Shown in pieces: positions 17,917-27,248 of a DNA stretch of 64,000 nucleotides. The notes under the pieces are model-generated. The model made no database searches, was not told the origin of the DNA, and saw nothing but the letters and a program-made list of their open reading frames with translations. Location: contig CBDDBH010000024.1 of NCBI GenBank assembly GCA_965225625.1, positions 124,001-188,000 of the forward strand, given 5' to 3'. Made by a program: the position numbers and the translations under genes. The first letter of the stretch is position 1, and each line of letters starts with the position of its first letter. The DNA is from CBDDBH01 sp965225625. Its GTDB lineage: Bacteria > Pseudomonadota > Gammaproteobacteria > JADZEE01.

Positions 17917-17937
17917 GTGTGGCTGGCTAGCGGCGTA

Positions 17938-18414
17938 TCAGGCGCGCCGCCAACGCAGTTCGTGGCGCATGCCCGGGTTATCGGCGGACAGTATTAGCTC
18001 GTCGCCATCGAAACTGAAGGTCCTGACGAGATCAGTTCCTACCCACTCCGGCCACAGCGCCAATCTGACTTTATGCGTCACCGTATCGCCCTCGACCACG
18101 TAGCTGCCCGAGTAAGCTTGAAACGTGATTGCGCTTGCGAACAACCGCCGCTTCGCCTCGCTAAGCTCGGGATCATCGGGATCATCGGCTTGGGTACCGG
18201 TGCCAATCCGACGACAGCGTGCAATGAGCCGAGAGTCGAGATCCAAGGGTTGCCGGTCGGGCACCATCATGTGTACCGCGACGGTACCGTCCGCGGTGTA
18301 GACCAGGCTGCCCTGCGGGGATTCGCCGTACGGCAGGTGCTGGTGACCATCTGAAGTCGTGACCTGCCAGCTCTGCAAATACCATGTTCCGGGAAATCGA
18401 GTTTTCACATTCAT
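17938..18414 (-). CDS. Lipocalin-like domain protein
   Basis: 158 residues from the ATG at 18414. Conserved features of the small lipocalin-like family are GTWYLQSWQV at the start, SLVYTADGTVAVHMM, ITFQAYSGSYVVEGDTVTHKV and ELRWRRA at the end. The open frame extends upstream to 18714 through sequence that overlaps the divergent hydrolase gene and looks non-coding. Role unknown; relatives are sometimes found in polyketide or terpenoid clusters. It is divergent from the hydrolase at 18481. Confidence 0.75.
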   Translation of the reverse strand: MNVKTRFPGTWYLQSWQVTTSDGHQHLPYGESPQGSLVYTADGTVAVHMMVPDRQPLDLDSRLIARCRRIGTGTQADDPDDPELSEAKRRLFASAITFQAYSGSYVVEGDTVTHKVRLALWPEWVGTDLVRTFSFDGDELILSADNPGMRHELRWRRA

Positions 18415-18422
18415 ATCGACAT

Positions 18423-18463
18423 AATATCCGAGCGTGGAATATCGGGATATTAACGTTTCCACG
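18423..18463. promoter_or_regulatory. Two interleaved inverted repeats in a divergent promoter, possible operator
   Basis: AATATCC (18423-18429) pairs with GGATATT (18445-18451), and CGTGGAA (18433-18439) pairs with TTCCACG (18457-18463). Both are perfect 7-bp dyads, and the whole block lies between the divergent lipocalin-like and hydrolase genes. This would suit a dimeric repressor, but no regulator gene is adjacent. Confidence 0.3.
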
Positions 18464-18480
18464 AGGAGACATAGTAGTTC

Positions 18481-19251
18481 ATGCCGCGTCTGAAAATCGA
18501 CGGTAAACAATTGGATTACGCGTGGTATGGGCCGCCGCCCGACAACGCCACCACTCTCGTATTCCTGCATGAAGGCCTTGGCTGTGTCGCAATGTGGCGC
18601 GATTTTCCCGAGAAGCTCGCCGCCGCAACCGGCTGCGCGGTGTTTGTTTACAGCAGGTTGGGCTTCGGCGCCTCCGATCCGGGTCCAGCTAGCGTTAGCG
18701 TCGAATACATTCATACCCAGGCCCTGGGAGTATTACCGCGCCTACTCGACCTCATGGGCATCCAACGTCGGATATTGATCGGTCACAGTGACGGTGGATC
18801 CATGGCCATCATTTACGCCGGCAGCGAATACGCGGACGAACACCTCGCGGGTCTGGTGTTAATGGCGCCGCATGTTTTCGTCGAGCCGATCAGCGTCGAG
18901 AGCATCGCCGCGGCCGCTCAGGAGTTCGAAGACGGTGAGCTGCGACAAAAACTAATGCGTTATCACAGTCAAAATACCGACTCGCTGTTTGCCGCCTGGA
19001 GTGGGATCTGGCTGGACGATGAATTCTTGCAATGGAATATCGAAGAGTATCTTGGAAATATTTCGGTACCCGTGCTCACGATCCAAGGTGAAGATGATCA
19101 ATACGGAACAGCTCGGCAAGTTGACGCGATTCGTGCCGGTGTCGGTGGTGAGGTCAAGACGCTATTGATCCCGAACTGCAAGCATTCACCGCAGCGCGAA
19201 CAGCCAGCCATTTTGTTGGATGCTTCAACGAATTTTGTTCGCGCGTTGTAG
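18481..19251 (+). CDS. Alpha/beta-fold hydrolase
   Basis: 256 residues. The triad is visible: nucleophile Ser in LIGHSDGGS (G-x-S-x-G elbow), acid in IQGEDDQYG, and His in NCKHSPQRE. The oxyanion stretch is FLHEGLGCV. Size and motifs match the MhpC/haloperoxidase-like group of cytoplasmic hydrolases. CGAGGAG lies 11-17 nt upstream of the ATG. The substrate is unknown, but ring-cleavage product hydrolases are in the same group, which would fit the catabolic surroundings. Confidence 0.88.
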   Translation: MPRLKIDGKQLDYAWYGPPPDNATTLVFLHEGLGCVAMWRDFPEKLAAATGCAVFVYSRLGFGASDPGPASVSVEYIHTQALGVLPRLLDLMGIQRRILIGHSDGGSMAIIYAGSEYADEHLAGLVLMAPHVFVEPISVESIAAAAQEFEDGELRQKLMRYHSQNTDSLFAAWSGIWLDDEFLQWNIEEYLGNISVPVLTIQGEDDQYGTARQVDAIRAGVGGEVKTLLIPNCKHSPQREQPAILLDASTNFVRAL

Positions 19252-19343
19252 CGGCAGCGCACGCCAAATTCGTTCCTGCTTTTTCTTGGAAGACTCGCCT
19301 CAATGTTAAACGAAGCTTTGCGCAAGCGCTCGGAGCTGTACGT

Positions 19344-19532
19344 TCACGTTGCAGTGAGAATACGCACGACGGAGATCATCTCACCGACAATTTCGCTGGC
19401 TAAATCAAACACGCCGACTAACATCGCAAGCACAAAGACACCGTAGCCGAGTTTTTGAGTACACATTAAGATCTTACGGATTAATGTCCGGGGCTGCGCT
19501 TCGCTCAAACAAGATTGTTGTTCGTTAAGCAT
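19344..19532 (-). CDS. Small membrane protein of unknown function
   Basis: 62 residues from the ATG at 19532 (the open frame extends to 19595, but the upstream part is not convincing). One hydrophobic helix is visible, YGVFVLAMLVGVFDLASEIVG, after a basic segment (TLIRKIL), which suggests an inner-membrane protein with the N-terminus inside. AAAGAGTG upstream is a weak ribosome site. I do not recognise a family. The gene could be spurious. Confidence 0.45.
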   Translation of the reverse strand: MLNEQQSCLSEAQPRTLIRKILMCTQKLGYGVFVLAMLVGVFDLASEIVGEMISVVRILTAT

Positions 19533-19720
19533 ATGACGGCACTCTTTATCTCTCGCTCGCCGGCCCTGGGCTGGACCGAGGTCACAAGATTGCACCGTGC
19601 AGCGTAAGATTCAGTAAAGTATTCGTAATAAATTTAGTAAGGTCGTTTTCTCGGCCAGCCCCAGAAAACGGTTCGATTTTGACGTGCTACCGCAACAGAG
19701 ATGGAAAATTGACGCGCCGC

Positions 19721-20740
19721 CTATCGGTTTCGCACGGTGCGAAAGCCGATGTGACCCGCTGGCAGGTCCGGTTCCTGCGAGTGACGCGCTGCGGGACGAT
19801 AGCGCAGGCAATAACTGGGGGCACACAAATACGATCCACCCTTGATAACACGCACCGGAACACCCGGCTGACGCGGGTCGAAGCCCTGCTCCGGCCCTCT
19901 GGGATTTAATTGCGGCTCGTTTGGATGTCGGGGGACATAATTATCCACAGCCCATTCCCAGACATTGCCCATCATGTCATGCAGGCCGTAACCGTTGGCA
20001 GCGTAACAGCCCGCCGGTGCCGTACCCACTGAGCCGTCCTCCTGCGTATTACGCAGCGGAAACAAACCCTGCCAGACGTTGGCCTGCCAGATATCATTGG
20101 GCTTTACCTCATCTCCCCAGGCGTAAGTCTTACCCTCGAGTCCACCGCGGGCCGCGTATTCCCATTGCGCCTCAGTGGGTAGCTCGCTGCCGGCCCACTG
20201 CGCATAGGCCTCGGCATCGCGATAGGCAACATGAACCACCGGATGATGCGCCTTGCCCTCTACAGTGCTGTCCGGCCCATCCGGGTGTCGCCAATTCGCA
20301 CCAGCGACAAATTGCCACCATTGCGTCAGCGACCCGCCGCCATCCAAATCAGTAGGTGGGATGAAGGCAACGGATCCGGCAACCTGAAATTCTGGCGGTA
20401 AATCGGAATACGCTTCCAGATCCGGCTGCTGCTCAGCAACGGTGAGGTAGCCGGTCGCATCGACAAAGCGCGCAAACTGGGCGTTGCTGACCTCGAATTG
20501 ATCTATCCAAAAACCATCGACGGTGACCTGATGCAGCGGACCCTCATCTGCGTGGTAGTCCAATGCACCCATGGTAAAGGACCCACCGTCGACCCAAATC
20601 ATGTCATTGCTGCCATCGGCACCTTCACAAAGTCTGACATCGTGACTCTGCTGCGGCGGGCGAAGCGCAACTCCGGCATATATGGCAATTGCCAGAATCA
20701 CCACAGCGACGACGCCAAACGCCTTAATCAGTGTCGACAT
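19721..20740 (-). CDS. Formylglycine-generating enzyme (SUMF1/FGE family), membrane-anchored
   Basis: 339 residues. An N-terminal hydrophobic helix (about residues 7-27) anchors it with the catalytic domain in the periplasm. The FGE fold is clear: MIWVDGGSFTMGA at the start, HPVVHVAYRDAEAYAQWAG and LPTEAQWEYAARGG in the middle, MGNVWEWAVDNY near the end. Both redox/copper cysteines are kept in GGSYLCAPSYCLRYR (C-x4-C), so it should be a true sulfatase-activating enzyme, not one of the many catalytically dead SUMF1 relatives. No sulfatase gene lies in the window, so its client is elsewhere. Confidence 0.9.
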   Translation of the reverse strand: MSTLIKAFGVVAVVILAIAIYAGVALRPPQQSHDVRLCEGADGSNDMIWVDGGSFTMGALDYHADEGPLHQVTVDGFWIDQFEVSNAQFARFVDATGYLTVAEQQPDLEAYSDLPPEFQVAGSVAFIPPTDLDGGGSLTQWWQFVAGANWRHPDGPDSTVEGKAHHPVVHVAYRDAEAYAQWAGSELPTEAQWEYAARGGLEGKTYAWGDEVKPNDIWQANVWQGLFPLRNTQEDGSVGTAPAGCYAANGYGLHDMMGNVWEWAVDNYVPRHPNEPQLNPRGPEQGFDPRQPGVPVRVIKGGSYLCAPSYCLRYRPAARHSQEPDLPAGHIGFRTVRNR

Positions 20741-20813
20741 TCGTTAATGTGACCTACCAGATTGCCTTTAACCCGCTAATATTCATCTGTTGGCTACGCT
20801 CGGAATCCCTTTT

Positions 20814-21230
20814 ATGGCAGCAAAGACTATATTCGAAAAACTCATCGACGGTGAACTACCCTGCGCCCAAATTCTGGAGACGGATGACGTATTCGCATTC
20901 ATGGCCTTGCACGCCATCCGACCCGGTCACGTGCTGGTGATACCGAAACAAGCCATCGCGAACTTCTGGGACCTTGAAGAAACGCTGTTCCAAGAGATTA
21001 TGTTAGTGGCGAAACAAATCGCAAAGGCCATCGATAAGGTCTATCGTCCGCAACGCGTAGGCATGGTCGTGGCGGGCCTGGAAATCCCGGATCATGCGCA
21101 CCTGCATGTCTTGCCTGTGCATGATTTGTACGACATTACGACGCGGTCCATGCTCGAGGGGACCCTGCAGGAATCGTCACTGGCCGAACGCGAAGCGAAC
21201 GCGGCCAGGATCCGCGCGCAGTTGGCCTAG
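20814..21230 (+). CDS. HIT-family nucleotide hydrolase/transferase
   Basis: 138 residues from the ATG at 20814 (a TTG at 20790 is also in frame). The histidine triad is HAHLHVLPVH near residue 98, and the N-terminal stretch KTIFEKLIDGELPCAQILE...DVFAFMALHAIRPGHVLVIPK is the classic HIT opening. It probably hydrolyses adenosine phosphoramidates or dinucleoside polyphosphates in the cytoplasm. It stands alone between the FGE and VOC genes. Confidence 0.92.
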   Translation: MAAKTIFEKLIDGELPCAQILETDDVFAFMALHAIRPGHVLVIPKQAIANFWDLEETLFQEIMLVAKQIAKAIDKVYRPQRVGMVVAGLEIPDHAHLHVLPVHDLYDITTRSMLEGTLQESSLAEREANAARIRAQLA

Positions 21231-21331
21231 CGGTATTTACTCTGCCTGAGTCAGGCGATGTGATTGCTCCGCAACGCATGCGTGGCTACACTCACTCGTA
21301 GCATTGACGAGGTGAAACGGAGGGTGTGTCC

Positions 21332-21862
21332 ATGGTCGTACGCAAACTGCATCATGCGGCTTACCGCTGCAACAACGCTCAGGAAACCATGGCGTTCTAC
21401 ACCAAGGTTTTGGGCCTGAAATACTCGCACGCCGTGCGCGCCGAATTCGTTCCTTCGACCAAAGAATACTATCCCTACTTGCACATATTCTTCGAAATGG
21501 ACGACGGCAGTAATATCGCCTTTTTCGAAGTCCCCAGCCAACCTACCATGGGCTTTGATCCCAACACGCCACAGTGGGTGCAGCATTTCGCGATGGAAAT
21601 CGACGGGCCGGAAGCGCAGCAAGCTTTCATGCAACGTCTTGAAGAACACGGGGTGGACTACATCGGCCCGATCGATCATCACTTTGTGCAATCGATCTAT
21701 TTCTTCGATCCCAATGGCCACCGTCTGGAGTTGACTTATCGATCCTATGACCCGGCCGAAGAACCCAAATTTGCCCAAGAGGCGGCCGAACTCCTCGAGC
21801 AGTGGGAACGCGATCGCAAGCAAAACAAGCTACAAGCCTATCGAGAGTCCGTGCCTGCCTGA
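21332..21862 (+). CDS. VOC-superfamily (glyoxalase/extradiol dioxygenase-like) protein
   Basis: 176 residues from the ATG at 21332, 7 nt after GGAGGG (a GTG at 21326 is too close to that site). KLHHAAYRCNNAQETMAFYTKVLGLKY is the first beta-alpha-beta unit with a metal His, IYFFDPNGHRLELTYR is the second with His and Glu ligands. A charged helical C-terminal tail follows. Metal-dependent isomerase, dioxygenase or lyase; the exact reaction is not deducible. Confidence 0.87.
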   Translation: MVVRKLHHAAYRCNNAQETMAFYTKVLGLKYSHAVRAEFVPSTKEYYPYLHIFFEMDDGSNIAFFEVPSQPTMGFDPNTPQWVQHFAMEIDGPEAQQAFMQRLEEHGVDYIGPIDHHFVQSIYFFDPNGHRLELTYRSYDPAEEPKFAQEAAELLEQWERDRKQNKLQAYRESVPA

Positions 21863-22006
21863 TCCGGCCGCGATTTGCCCGCGTCTTTGCGCGGACCGTC
21901 ATGCGATCTCGGCCAACCGGCCTGCGCTACAATAGCGCCCCGGTTCCATATTAAGCGCCGTTGGGGTAAACCTCCGGCACCTTCGCAGTGCTTCCAGGTA
22001 GAGTTC

Positions 22007-23636
22007 GTGAACGAAACCGCAACACCGTCCACATCTGCACGCTCCGCGCCAGGTGGCAGTGCCTGGGCGCCGCTCGCGCATCCGCTGTTCCGGGCGATGT
22101 GGATTGCCATGACTATCTCCAACATCGGTACCTGGATGCAGGATCTGGGCGCCTCGTGGCTGATGACTTCGCTATCGACTTCAAGTTTGATGGTAGCGCT
22201 GGTGCAAACTGCGGTAACGCTGCCACTGTTCCTGCTCGCGTACCCCGCGGGCGTACTGGCCGACATTATCGATCGCCGGATCTGGCTGCTGATCATGCAC
22301 GCCTGGTTACTGCTCTGCGCCACGACACTGGCCGCCCTGACCTTGAGCGGCGTTACCGGCGCCTGGCTGCTGCTTGCGCTGACCTTCGCACTGGGCGTCG
22401 GCAATGCGTTGATGCGTCCGGCGTGGGCCGCCAGTGTTCCGGATTTCGTACCGAAGGAGGAGCTCCGAAACGCGGTCACACTGAATTCCATGAGCACCAA
22501 CGTGTCCCGGGCCATCGGTCCGGCGATAGCAGGCGTGGCCATTTCTGTTGCCGGCGTTGGGGTGGTGTTCGCATTTAACGCTTTGTCCTTCACGTTACTC
22601 GCGTTTACGCTTTGGCGCTGTCGCTGGAACAGCCGCGCGCAATCGGGTTCGCTGCCGGTCGAACGATTTTTTGAAGGCGTAACCGCGGGTCTGCGCTACG
22701 CGCGCCATACGCCGGCGCTGTACGCGGTGCTGGCCCGCAGTGTGGGCTTCTTTCTATTCGCCAGTGCAACCTGGGCATTACTTCCGGTTATCGCTATTCG
22801 GGTGCTCGGCGCGAGCGCCAACATGTATGGTCTGATGATGGCCGGGCTCGGGCTGGGCGCAATTCTGGGCGCCGTGCTGCTGCCGGTGATGCACCGTCAC
22901 TTATCACGCGATTCGATTGTTGTTGTGGCCAGCAGTCTGTACGGCCTGGCCATGTTGATCATCGCTTTTTCGCGCAATCCTTTACTGTTGGGCCTGGCAC
23001 TCATCGTCAGCGGCTACGGTTATATTTGCGTGTTCGCCTCCCTGGTAGTCGCCGCCCAGCTTGCCGTGCCGCGCTGGGTGCGGGCGCGCGGTCAGGCCGC
23101 TGGGTATGATCGCCATCGGCGGCGCAACCGCTGCTGGCAGCGCTCTGTGGGGGTATCTTGCTGATCAGGCAAGTGTCGCGTTTGCATTGGCCGCGGCTGG
23201 CAGCGGTACGTTTGTTGCGTTAATCCTCACGCGCAATTTTCCGATCGGCGACGACGACCACGTTGATCTGACGCCGTCGCTGCATTGGCCAACGCCGGTG
23301 ATGGCGGAAGATATCGAGCCGGATCGCGGACCTGTGTTAGTGACCGTTGAGTATCACGTAACGCCTGATCAAGTAGATCGGTTCATGCCGTTGATCCAGG
23401 AAATGCGACGGATCCGCCGGCGTGATGCTGCCTTCTTTTGGGAGGTCTTCAATGACGTATCCCAACCCAATCGGTATGTTGAAGTGTATATGGTAGAGTC
23501 CTGGATCGAACACATGCGCCAGCACGAGCGCGTTACGGTTTCCGATCGGGTCATTCAAGATCAGCTCTATGAATTCCTTCAAGAGCGCTCACGCCCTCAG
23601 GTTACCCACTACGTCGCCGGCTTACCGGCAGGCTAA
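22007..23636 (+). pseudogene. MFS_3-type transporter with C-terminal ABM-like domain, single frameshift
   Basis: The start is the GTG at 22007 with AGGTAGAG upstream. Residues 1-360 form an MFS_3/EntS-like transporter (PLFRAMWIAMTISNIGTWMQDLGASWLM). The frame breaks after RARGQA: removing the G at 23099 restores QALGMIAIGGATAAGSALWG and the final helices, then a soluble ferredoxin-like ABM domain (VTVEYHVTPDQVDRFMPLI...RYVEVYMVESWIEHMRQHER) ending at 23636. Without correction the transporter stops at 23164. Repaired length is 542 residues, normal for MFS_3. Either a one-base sequence error or a recent mutation. It lies 10 nt before the DUF1329 gene, with which it is probably co-transcribed. 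Confidence 0.85.
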
Positions 23637-23646
23637 GGAGATTTGA

Positions 23647-24942
23647 ATGAAAATGGGTCTGCGAGGGATACTGTTGACTATCGGCATCGCGTTGCACAGC
23701 GCGGCCGCTATCGCCGATCGAGTCGACGACGCTTTTGCCCTTGACGTTGACCATCTGGAAAGTCTTGGCCCGCCAGTGGGGACAGTGATCGACACGAGCA
23801 ACATTGAGGAATATGCCGATGTCATCGACCCTAACGTCGGAAAGTTGATCAGAGACGGCGCTCTCACAGTCACTGTCGGCAAACCTGTTTCGATCCCACC
23901 GCATGAATCATATATCGCGGCAACGCGCGAGCATGCCGGCCAGACTCAGCTCGGCGATGAGCCCGGCGTCATCCATAACTACGTTGGCGGTCGTCCGTTC
24001 ATCGAAGAACCGTCGCCGGACGACCCCAGAGCCGGTGACAAGATCGCATGGAATTTCCGTTACGGCTTCGAGGGCGATAGCGGAGAGATCGTCGAGTTTT
24101 ACTGGCAATATCGCGATGCGAAGCGAGCAAAAATAGAACGCGAGTTATCGTTTTATGCCGCCAACATGCGCATGAAACACCGCCATATCCAGGACCCGCG
24201 CCCCGACGTCGCTATCAATCCATCGGGGGTATTCAACGCTTTATATCTACGCGTTCTTTCGCCGCCGGATCTGCGCCAGACGCAACTGCTGATACAGCGC
24301 ATGGAAGATGACACCAAGCGCGAACACACGTGGCTTTATGTTGGCTCACAACGTCGCGTGCGGCGTCTGGCCAGCGGCCAGACTACCGATGCGTTTCTCG
24401 GCAGCGATATCATGATCGAGGATTTCATCGGCTACAACGGCCGAATTATGGACATGAAGTGGAGCTACCATGGCACCACGCACTTGCTGCTGCCGTTCTA
24501 CCGTCATAATGAGATTGCCTTGTCGGATCGCAGCGCGCGCGACGGTTTTCAGTTCGTGGGTTTTCACGGCCAGGGAAATTGCTTCCCCGATGTTCCGTGG
24601 TCAATGCGCAAGGTCTATATATTGGAAGCCCGTCCGACCTGGGATGCCCACCCCTTGTCCAAGCGGCGCGGCTACATCGATGCCCAGACCCATGTGTTCA
24701 CTCAGGGCCATCTCTACGATCGCTCGGAACGATTATGGAAACTGGGCATGGGCGCGTTTTCGAGTCCCGATAATCATCATGAACATAACAAAGGCGTCGG
24801 CGTCGCCATAATCGATGTCGCCATGGGCTACGATTTGCAGGCGCAGCACTGTACGACGCTGCAATTCGAGGCACTGGTCAATCGCGAGGGTTTACGCGAA
24901 AACGACTTTGTAGTGCAGGCATTACGCGCGAAAGGAAGATAA
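23647..24942 (+). CDS. DUF1329-family exported protein
   Basis: 431 residues with a signal peptide (MKMGLRGILLTIGIALHSAAAIA). The DUF1329 domain fills the rest, with GWxxR-like and TWLYVGSQRRVRRL motifs reminiscent of LolA/LppX lipoprotein carrier folds. Members are periplasmic and often sit with RND-type transporters or TonB receptors in hydrocarbon- and steroid-using bacteria; their substrate is unknown. It begins 10 nt after the MFS_3 gene and ends 28 nt before the GST gene, in one probable operon. Confidence 0.88.
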   Translation: MKMGLRGILLTIGIALHSAAAIADRVDDAFALDVDHLESLGPPVGTVIDTSNIEEYADVIDPNVGKLIRDGALTVTVGKPVSIPPHESYIAATREHAGQTQLGDEPGVIHNYVGGRPFIEEPSPDDPRAGDKIAWNFRYGFEGDSGEIVEFYWQYRDAKRAKIERELSFYAANMRMKHRHIQDPRPDVAINPSGVFNALYLRVLSPPDLRQTQLLIQRMEDDTKREHTWLYVGSQRRVRRLASGQTTDAFLGSDIMIEDFIGYNGRIMDMKWSYHGTTHLLLPFYRHNEIALSDRSARDGFQFVGFHGQGNCFPDVPWSMRKVYILEARPTWDAHPLSKRRGYIDAQTHVFTQGHLYDRSERLWKLGMGAFSSPDNHHEHNKGVGVAIIDVAMGYDLQAQHCTTLQFEALVNREGLRENDFVVQALRAKGR

Positions 24943-24970
24943 CAGAACGGTCCAAGCAGAGGTCCAGACG

Positions 24971-25588
24971 GTGAAGATTTGGGGACGCACAAGCTCGGCC
25001 AACGTACAGAAAGTATTGTGGTGCTGTGCGGAGCTTGAACTGGACTACGAACGCGTGGATCACGGCGGCAAATTCGGCGGCAACGACGATCCGGCCTATC
25101 GCGCGCTCAATCCCAACGGCCTAGTGCCGACCCTGGAAGACGGTGAACTGGTGCTGTGGGAATCAAACACGATCGTGCGCTACCTCACCGACGAATACGG
25201 TGCAGGCCAACTGATCCCCGCCTCCAACCAGGGCCGCGCCGAAGCCAGTCGCTGGATGGACTGGCAGGTCAGTACCATCAATCGTGCCATGGTGCCGGTA
25301 TTTCAAGGTTTGGTCCGCATACCCGAGCCCGAGCGCGACCTCGAGGCAATCGAGCATGCGCGCATCGACGCCTGCGAGATCTGGTCGATCCTCGACAAAC
25401 AGCTCCGCGAGCGGCCGTTCCTTGTCGGTGAGGATTTCTCCATCGGCGATATACCGCCAGGCGTGTGGGTCAACCGCTGGTTCCAGCTACCGATTGAACG
25501 CCCCGAATTACCCAATCTGCAACGCTGGTACGTACACCTGGGTGAACGGCCTGGCTATCGTGCACACGTTATGATTCCGATGAGTTAA
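24971..25588 (+). CDS. Glutathione S-transferase
   Basis: 205 residues starting with GTG at 24971. The N-terminal thioredoxin domain has KIWGRTSSANVQKVLW with a catalytic Ser candidate, NPNGLVPTLEDG (cis-Pro loop) and WESNTIVRYL (glutathione gamma-glutamyl contact). The C-terminal helical domain ends with RPFLVGEDFSIGDIPPGV, the N-capping motif. Cytoplasmic. Conjugates or reduces an electrophile, or opens a ring in a catabolic route. The next gene starts 2 nt after its stop, which supports co-expression with the DUF427 gene. Confidence 0.93.
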   Translation: MKIWGRTSSANVQKVLWCCAELELDYERVDHGGKFGGNDDPAYRALNPNGLVPTLEDGELVLWESNTIVRYLTDEYGAGQLIPASNQGRAEASRWMDWQVSTINRAMVPVFQGLVRIPEPERDLEAIEHARIDACEIWSILDKQLRERPFLVGEDFSIGDIPPGVWVNRWFQLPIERPELPNLQRWYVHLGERPGYRAHVMIPMS

Positions 25589-25590
25589 CA

Positions 25591-26391
25591 ATGAACGAAA
25601 AAACAGCACAAGCATCACCTGGCTTTGCCAAACATCCCAACTACCGCGTTGATCTGGAACTCAGTCCACGTCGCTTACGCGTAGAGTTCGCGGGCGAGAT
25701 TGTCGCCGACACGACGCGCGCCCAATATTTGTTTGAGACCGGCATCCTGCCTGCGTACTACATCCCGCTCGAGGATATTCGCCGCGATTTGCTTGAGAAA
25801 ACCGAGCTGTCCACACACTGCCCTTTCAAAGGAGACGCGTCCTACTGGAACATCAAAGTCGGCGATCGAGTCGCCGAAAACGCAGTGTGGGGTTACGAGA
25901 CGCCCTACCAGGAAGTTCCCGAACTTGACGGACTGGCCGCGTTCTATTGGGACCGGGTGGATCACTGGTACGAGGAGGACGAAGAGATCTTCGTGCATCC
26001 GCGCGATCCGCGTAAACGTGTGGACGTCGTGCCGAGTTCACGCAGCGTGAAAGTCGTGCTCGGCGGTGAAACAGTAGCAGAAAGCTCACGCGCCATGTTT
26101 TTGTTTGAAACCGGTCTACCCACGCGCTATTACATCCCGGCAGACGATGTACGCATGGATCTCCTCAGCACGACGGAGACACAAAGCCGCTGTCCCTACA
26201 AAGGCGTCGCCTCTTACTGGAGTGCGCAAATTGGCAATCAGTCATACCTCGATTGCGTGTGGAGTTACCCCGAACCCATCGCCGAATGTCCAAAAATAAA
26301 ATCGCTGCTGTGCTTCTTCAACGAAAATGTTGACGCGATCTTCGTCGATGATGTCGAGATGTCTAAACCAAAAAACAAATGGTCGAAGTAA
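25591..26391 (+). CDS. Tandem DUF427 protein
   Basis: 266 residues made of two DUF427 units, about residues 25-130 and 140-255. Each has the pattern RxxVxxGGE(T/I)VADSxRAxxLxETGxPxxYYIPxxDVRxDLL and a CPFKGxASYW or CPYKGVASYW motif, then W-Y-E/P. DUF427 folds as a small beta barrel of unknown activity, often found singly. The second copy was probably gained by internal duplication. It begins 2 nt after the GST gene and 31 nt separate it from the sirtuin gene. Confidence 0.9.
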   Translation: MNEKTAQASPGFAKHPNYRVDLELSPRRLRVEFAGEIVADTTRAQYLFETGILPAYYIPLEDIRRDLLEKTELSTHCPFKGDASYWNIKVGDRVAENAVWGYETPYQEVPELDGLAAFYWDRVDHWYEEDEEIFVHPRDPRKRVDVVPSSRSVKVVLGGETVAESSRAMFLFETGLPTRYYIPADDVRMDLLSTTETQSRCPYKGVASYWSAQIGNQSYLDCVWSYPEPIAECPKIKSLLCFFNENVDAIFVDDVEMSKPKNKWSK

Positions 26392-26422
26392 CCCCGCTGT
26401 TGCTGTCTAAACACTTCGGACG

Positions 26423-27169
26423 ATGACGAGTATTGAACAGTTGCGGGCACTCCTAACGGAATGCCGGCGCGCTGTCGTGTTCACCGGCGCCGGGATCAGC
26501 ACCGAGTCGGGCATCCCGGACTTTCGCAGTCCAGGCGGCGTGTGGGATCGCATGAAACCCATCGATTTCCAGGACTTTGTCGCCTCCGAGGATATGCGGC
26601 GCGAATCCTGGCGACGCAAGCGCGTCATCGATGAGGATATGGTTCGCGCGCAACCTAATCGCGGTCATCGCGCGGTGGCACAATTGGTCGAACGCGGCAC
26701 CTGTGCCTGTGTCATCACCCAGAACATCGATGGCCTGCATCAGGCATCGGGAATTGGGGATGACAACATTATCGAACTACACGGCAACAGCACATACGCG
26801 AGCTGTTTGCAGTGCGGCCTACGGCACGAACTTGCACCTATTTTTGCAGCGTTCGAAGGCGACGAAACACTTCCTCTGTGCCGCGAGTGCGGCGCCATTG
26901 TGAAAACGGCGACCATCTCATTTGGCCAGGCCATGCCGGAGGCAGCCATGCGCCGTGCGCAGCAAGAAACGCTTGCTTGCGACCTATTTCTGGCTATTGG
27001 CTCGTCGCTGGTCGTTTATCCGGCCGCGGGTTTTCCCGCCATGTCCAAGAGCAACGGCGCACGACTGGTGATCCTCAACCGTGAACCGACGGATCAGGAT
27101 GCTGTAGCCGACCTGGTGCTACACGAGGAGATCGGAACTACGTTGGGAGCCGCCGTCGGAGTCGACTAG
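26423..27169 (+). CDS. NAD-dependent protein deacylase (sirtuin, SIR2 family)
   Basis: 248 residues, typical for bacterial sirtuins. The NAD site GAGISTESGIPDFRS is near residue 23, TQNIDGLH and the catalytic His in ELHGN follow, and four Zn cysteines appear as CLQC and CREC. GSSLVVYPAA is the second half of the Rossmann fold. It removes acyl groups from lysines, making nicotinamide and O-acyl-ADP-ribose. Bacterial relatives control acyl-CoA synthetases, which fits a region rich in CoA and aromatic metabolism. Last gene of the 22-27.2 kb run. Confidence 0.96.
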   Translation: MTSIEQLRALLTECRRAVVFTGAGISTESGIPDFRSPGGVWDRMKPIDFQDFVASEDMRRESWRRKRVIDEDMVRAQPNRGHRAVAQLVERGTCACVITQNIDGLHQASGIGDDNIIELHGNSTYASCLQCGLRHELAPIFAAFEGDETLPLCRECGAIVKTATISFGQAMPEAAMRRAQQETLACDLFLAIGSSLVVYPAAGFPAMSKSNGARLVILNREPTDQDAVADLVLHEEIGTTLGAAVGVD

Positions 27170-27248
27170 ATCGCGCCGATCTGGCCATCGCGGCCGCTCA
27201 TCCATAAGCGAACCGCGATTTTTTGGGCCAACAGGGGGGTCGATTCGC

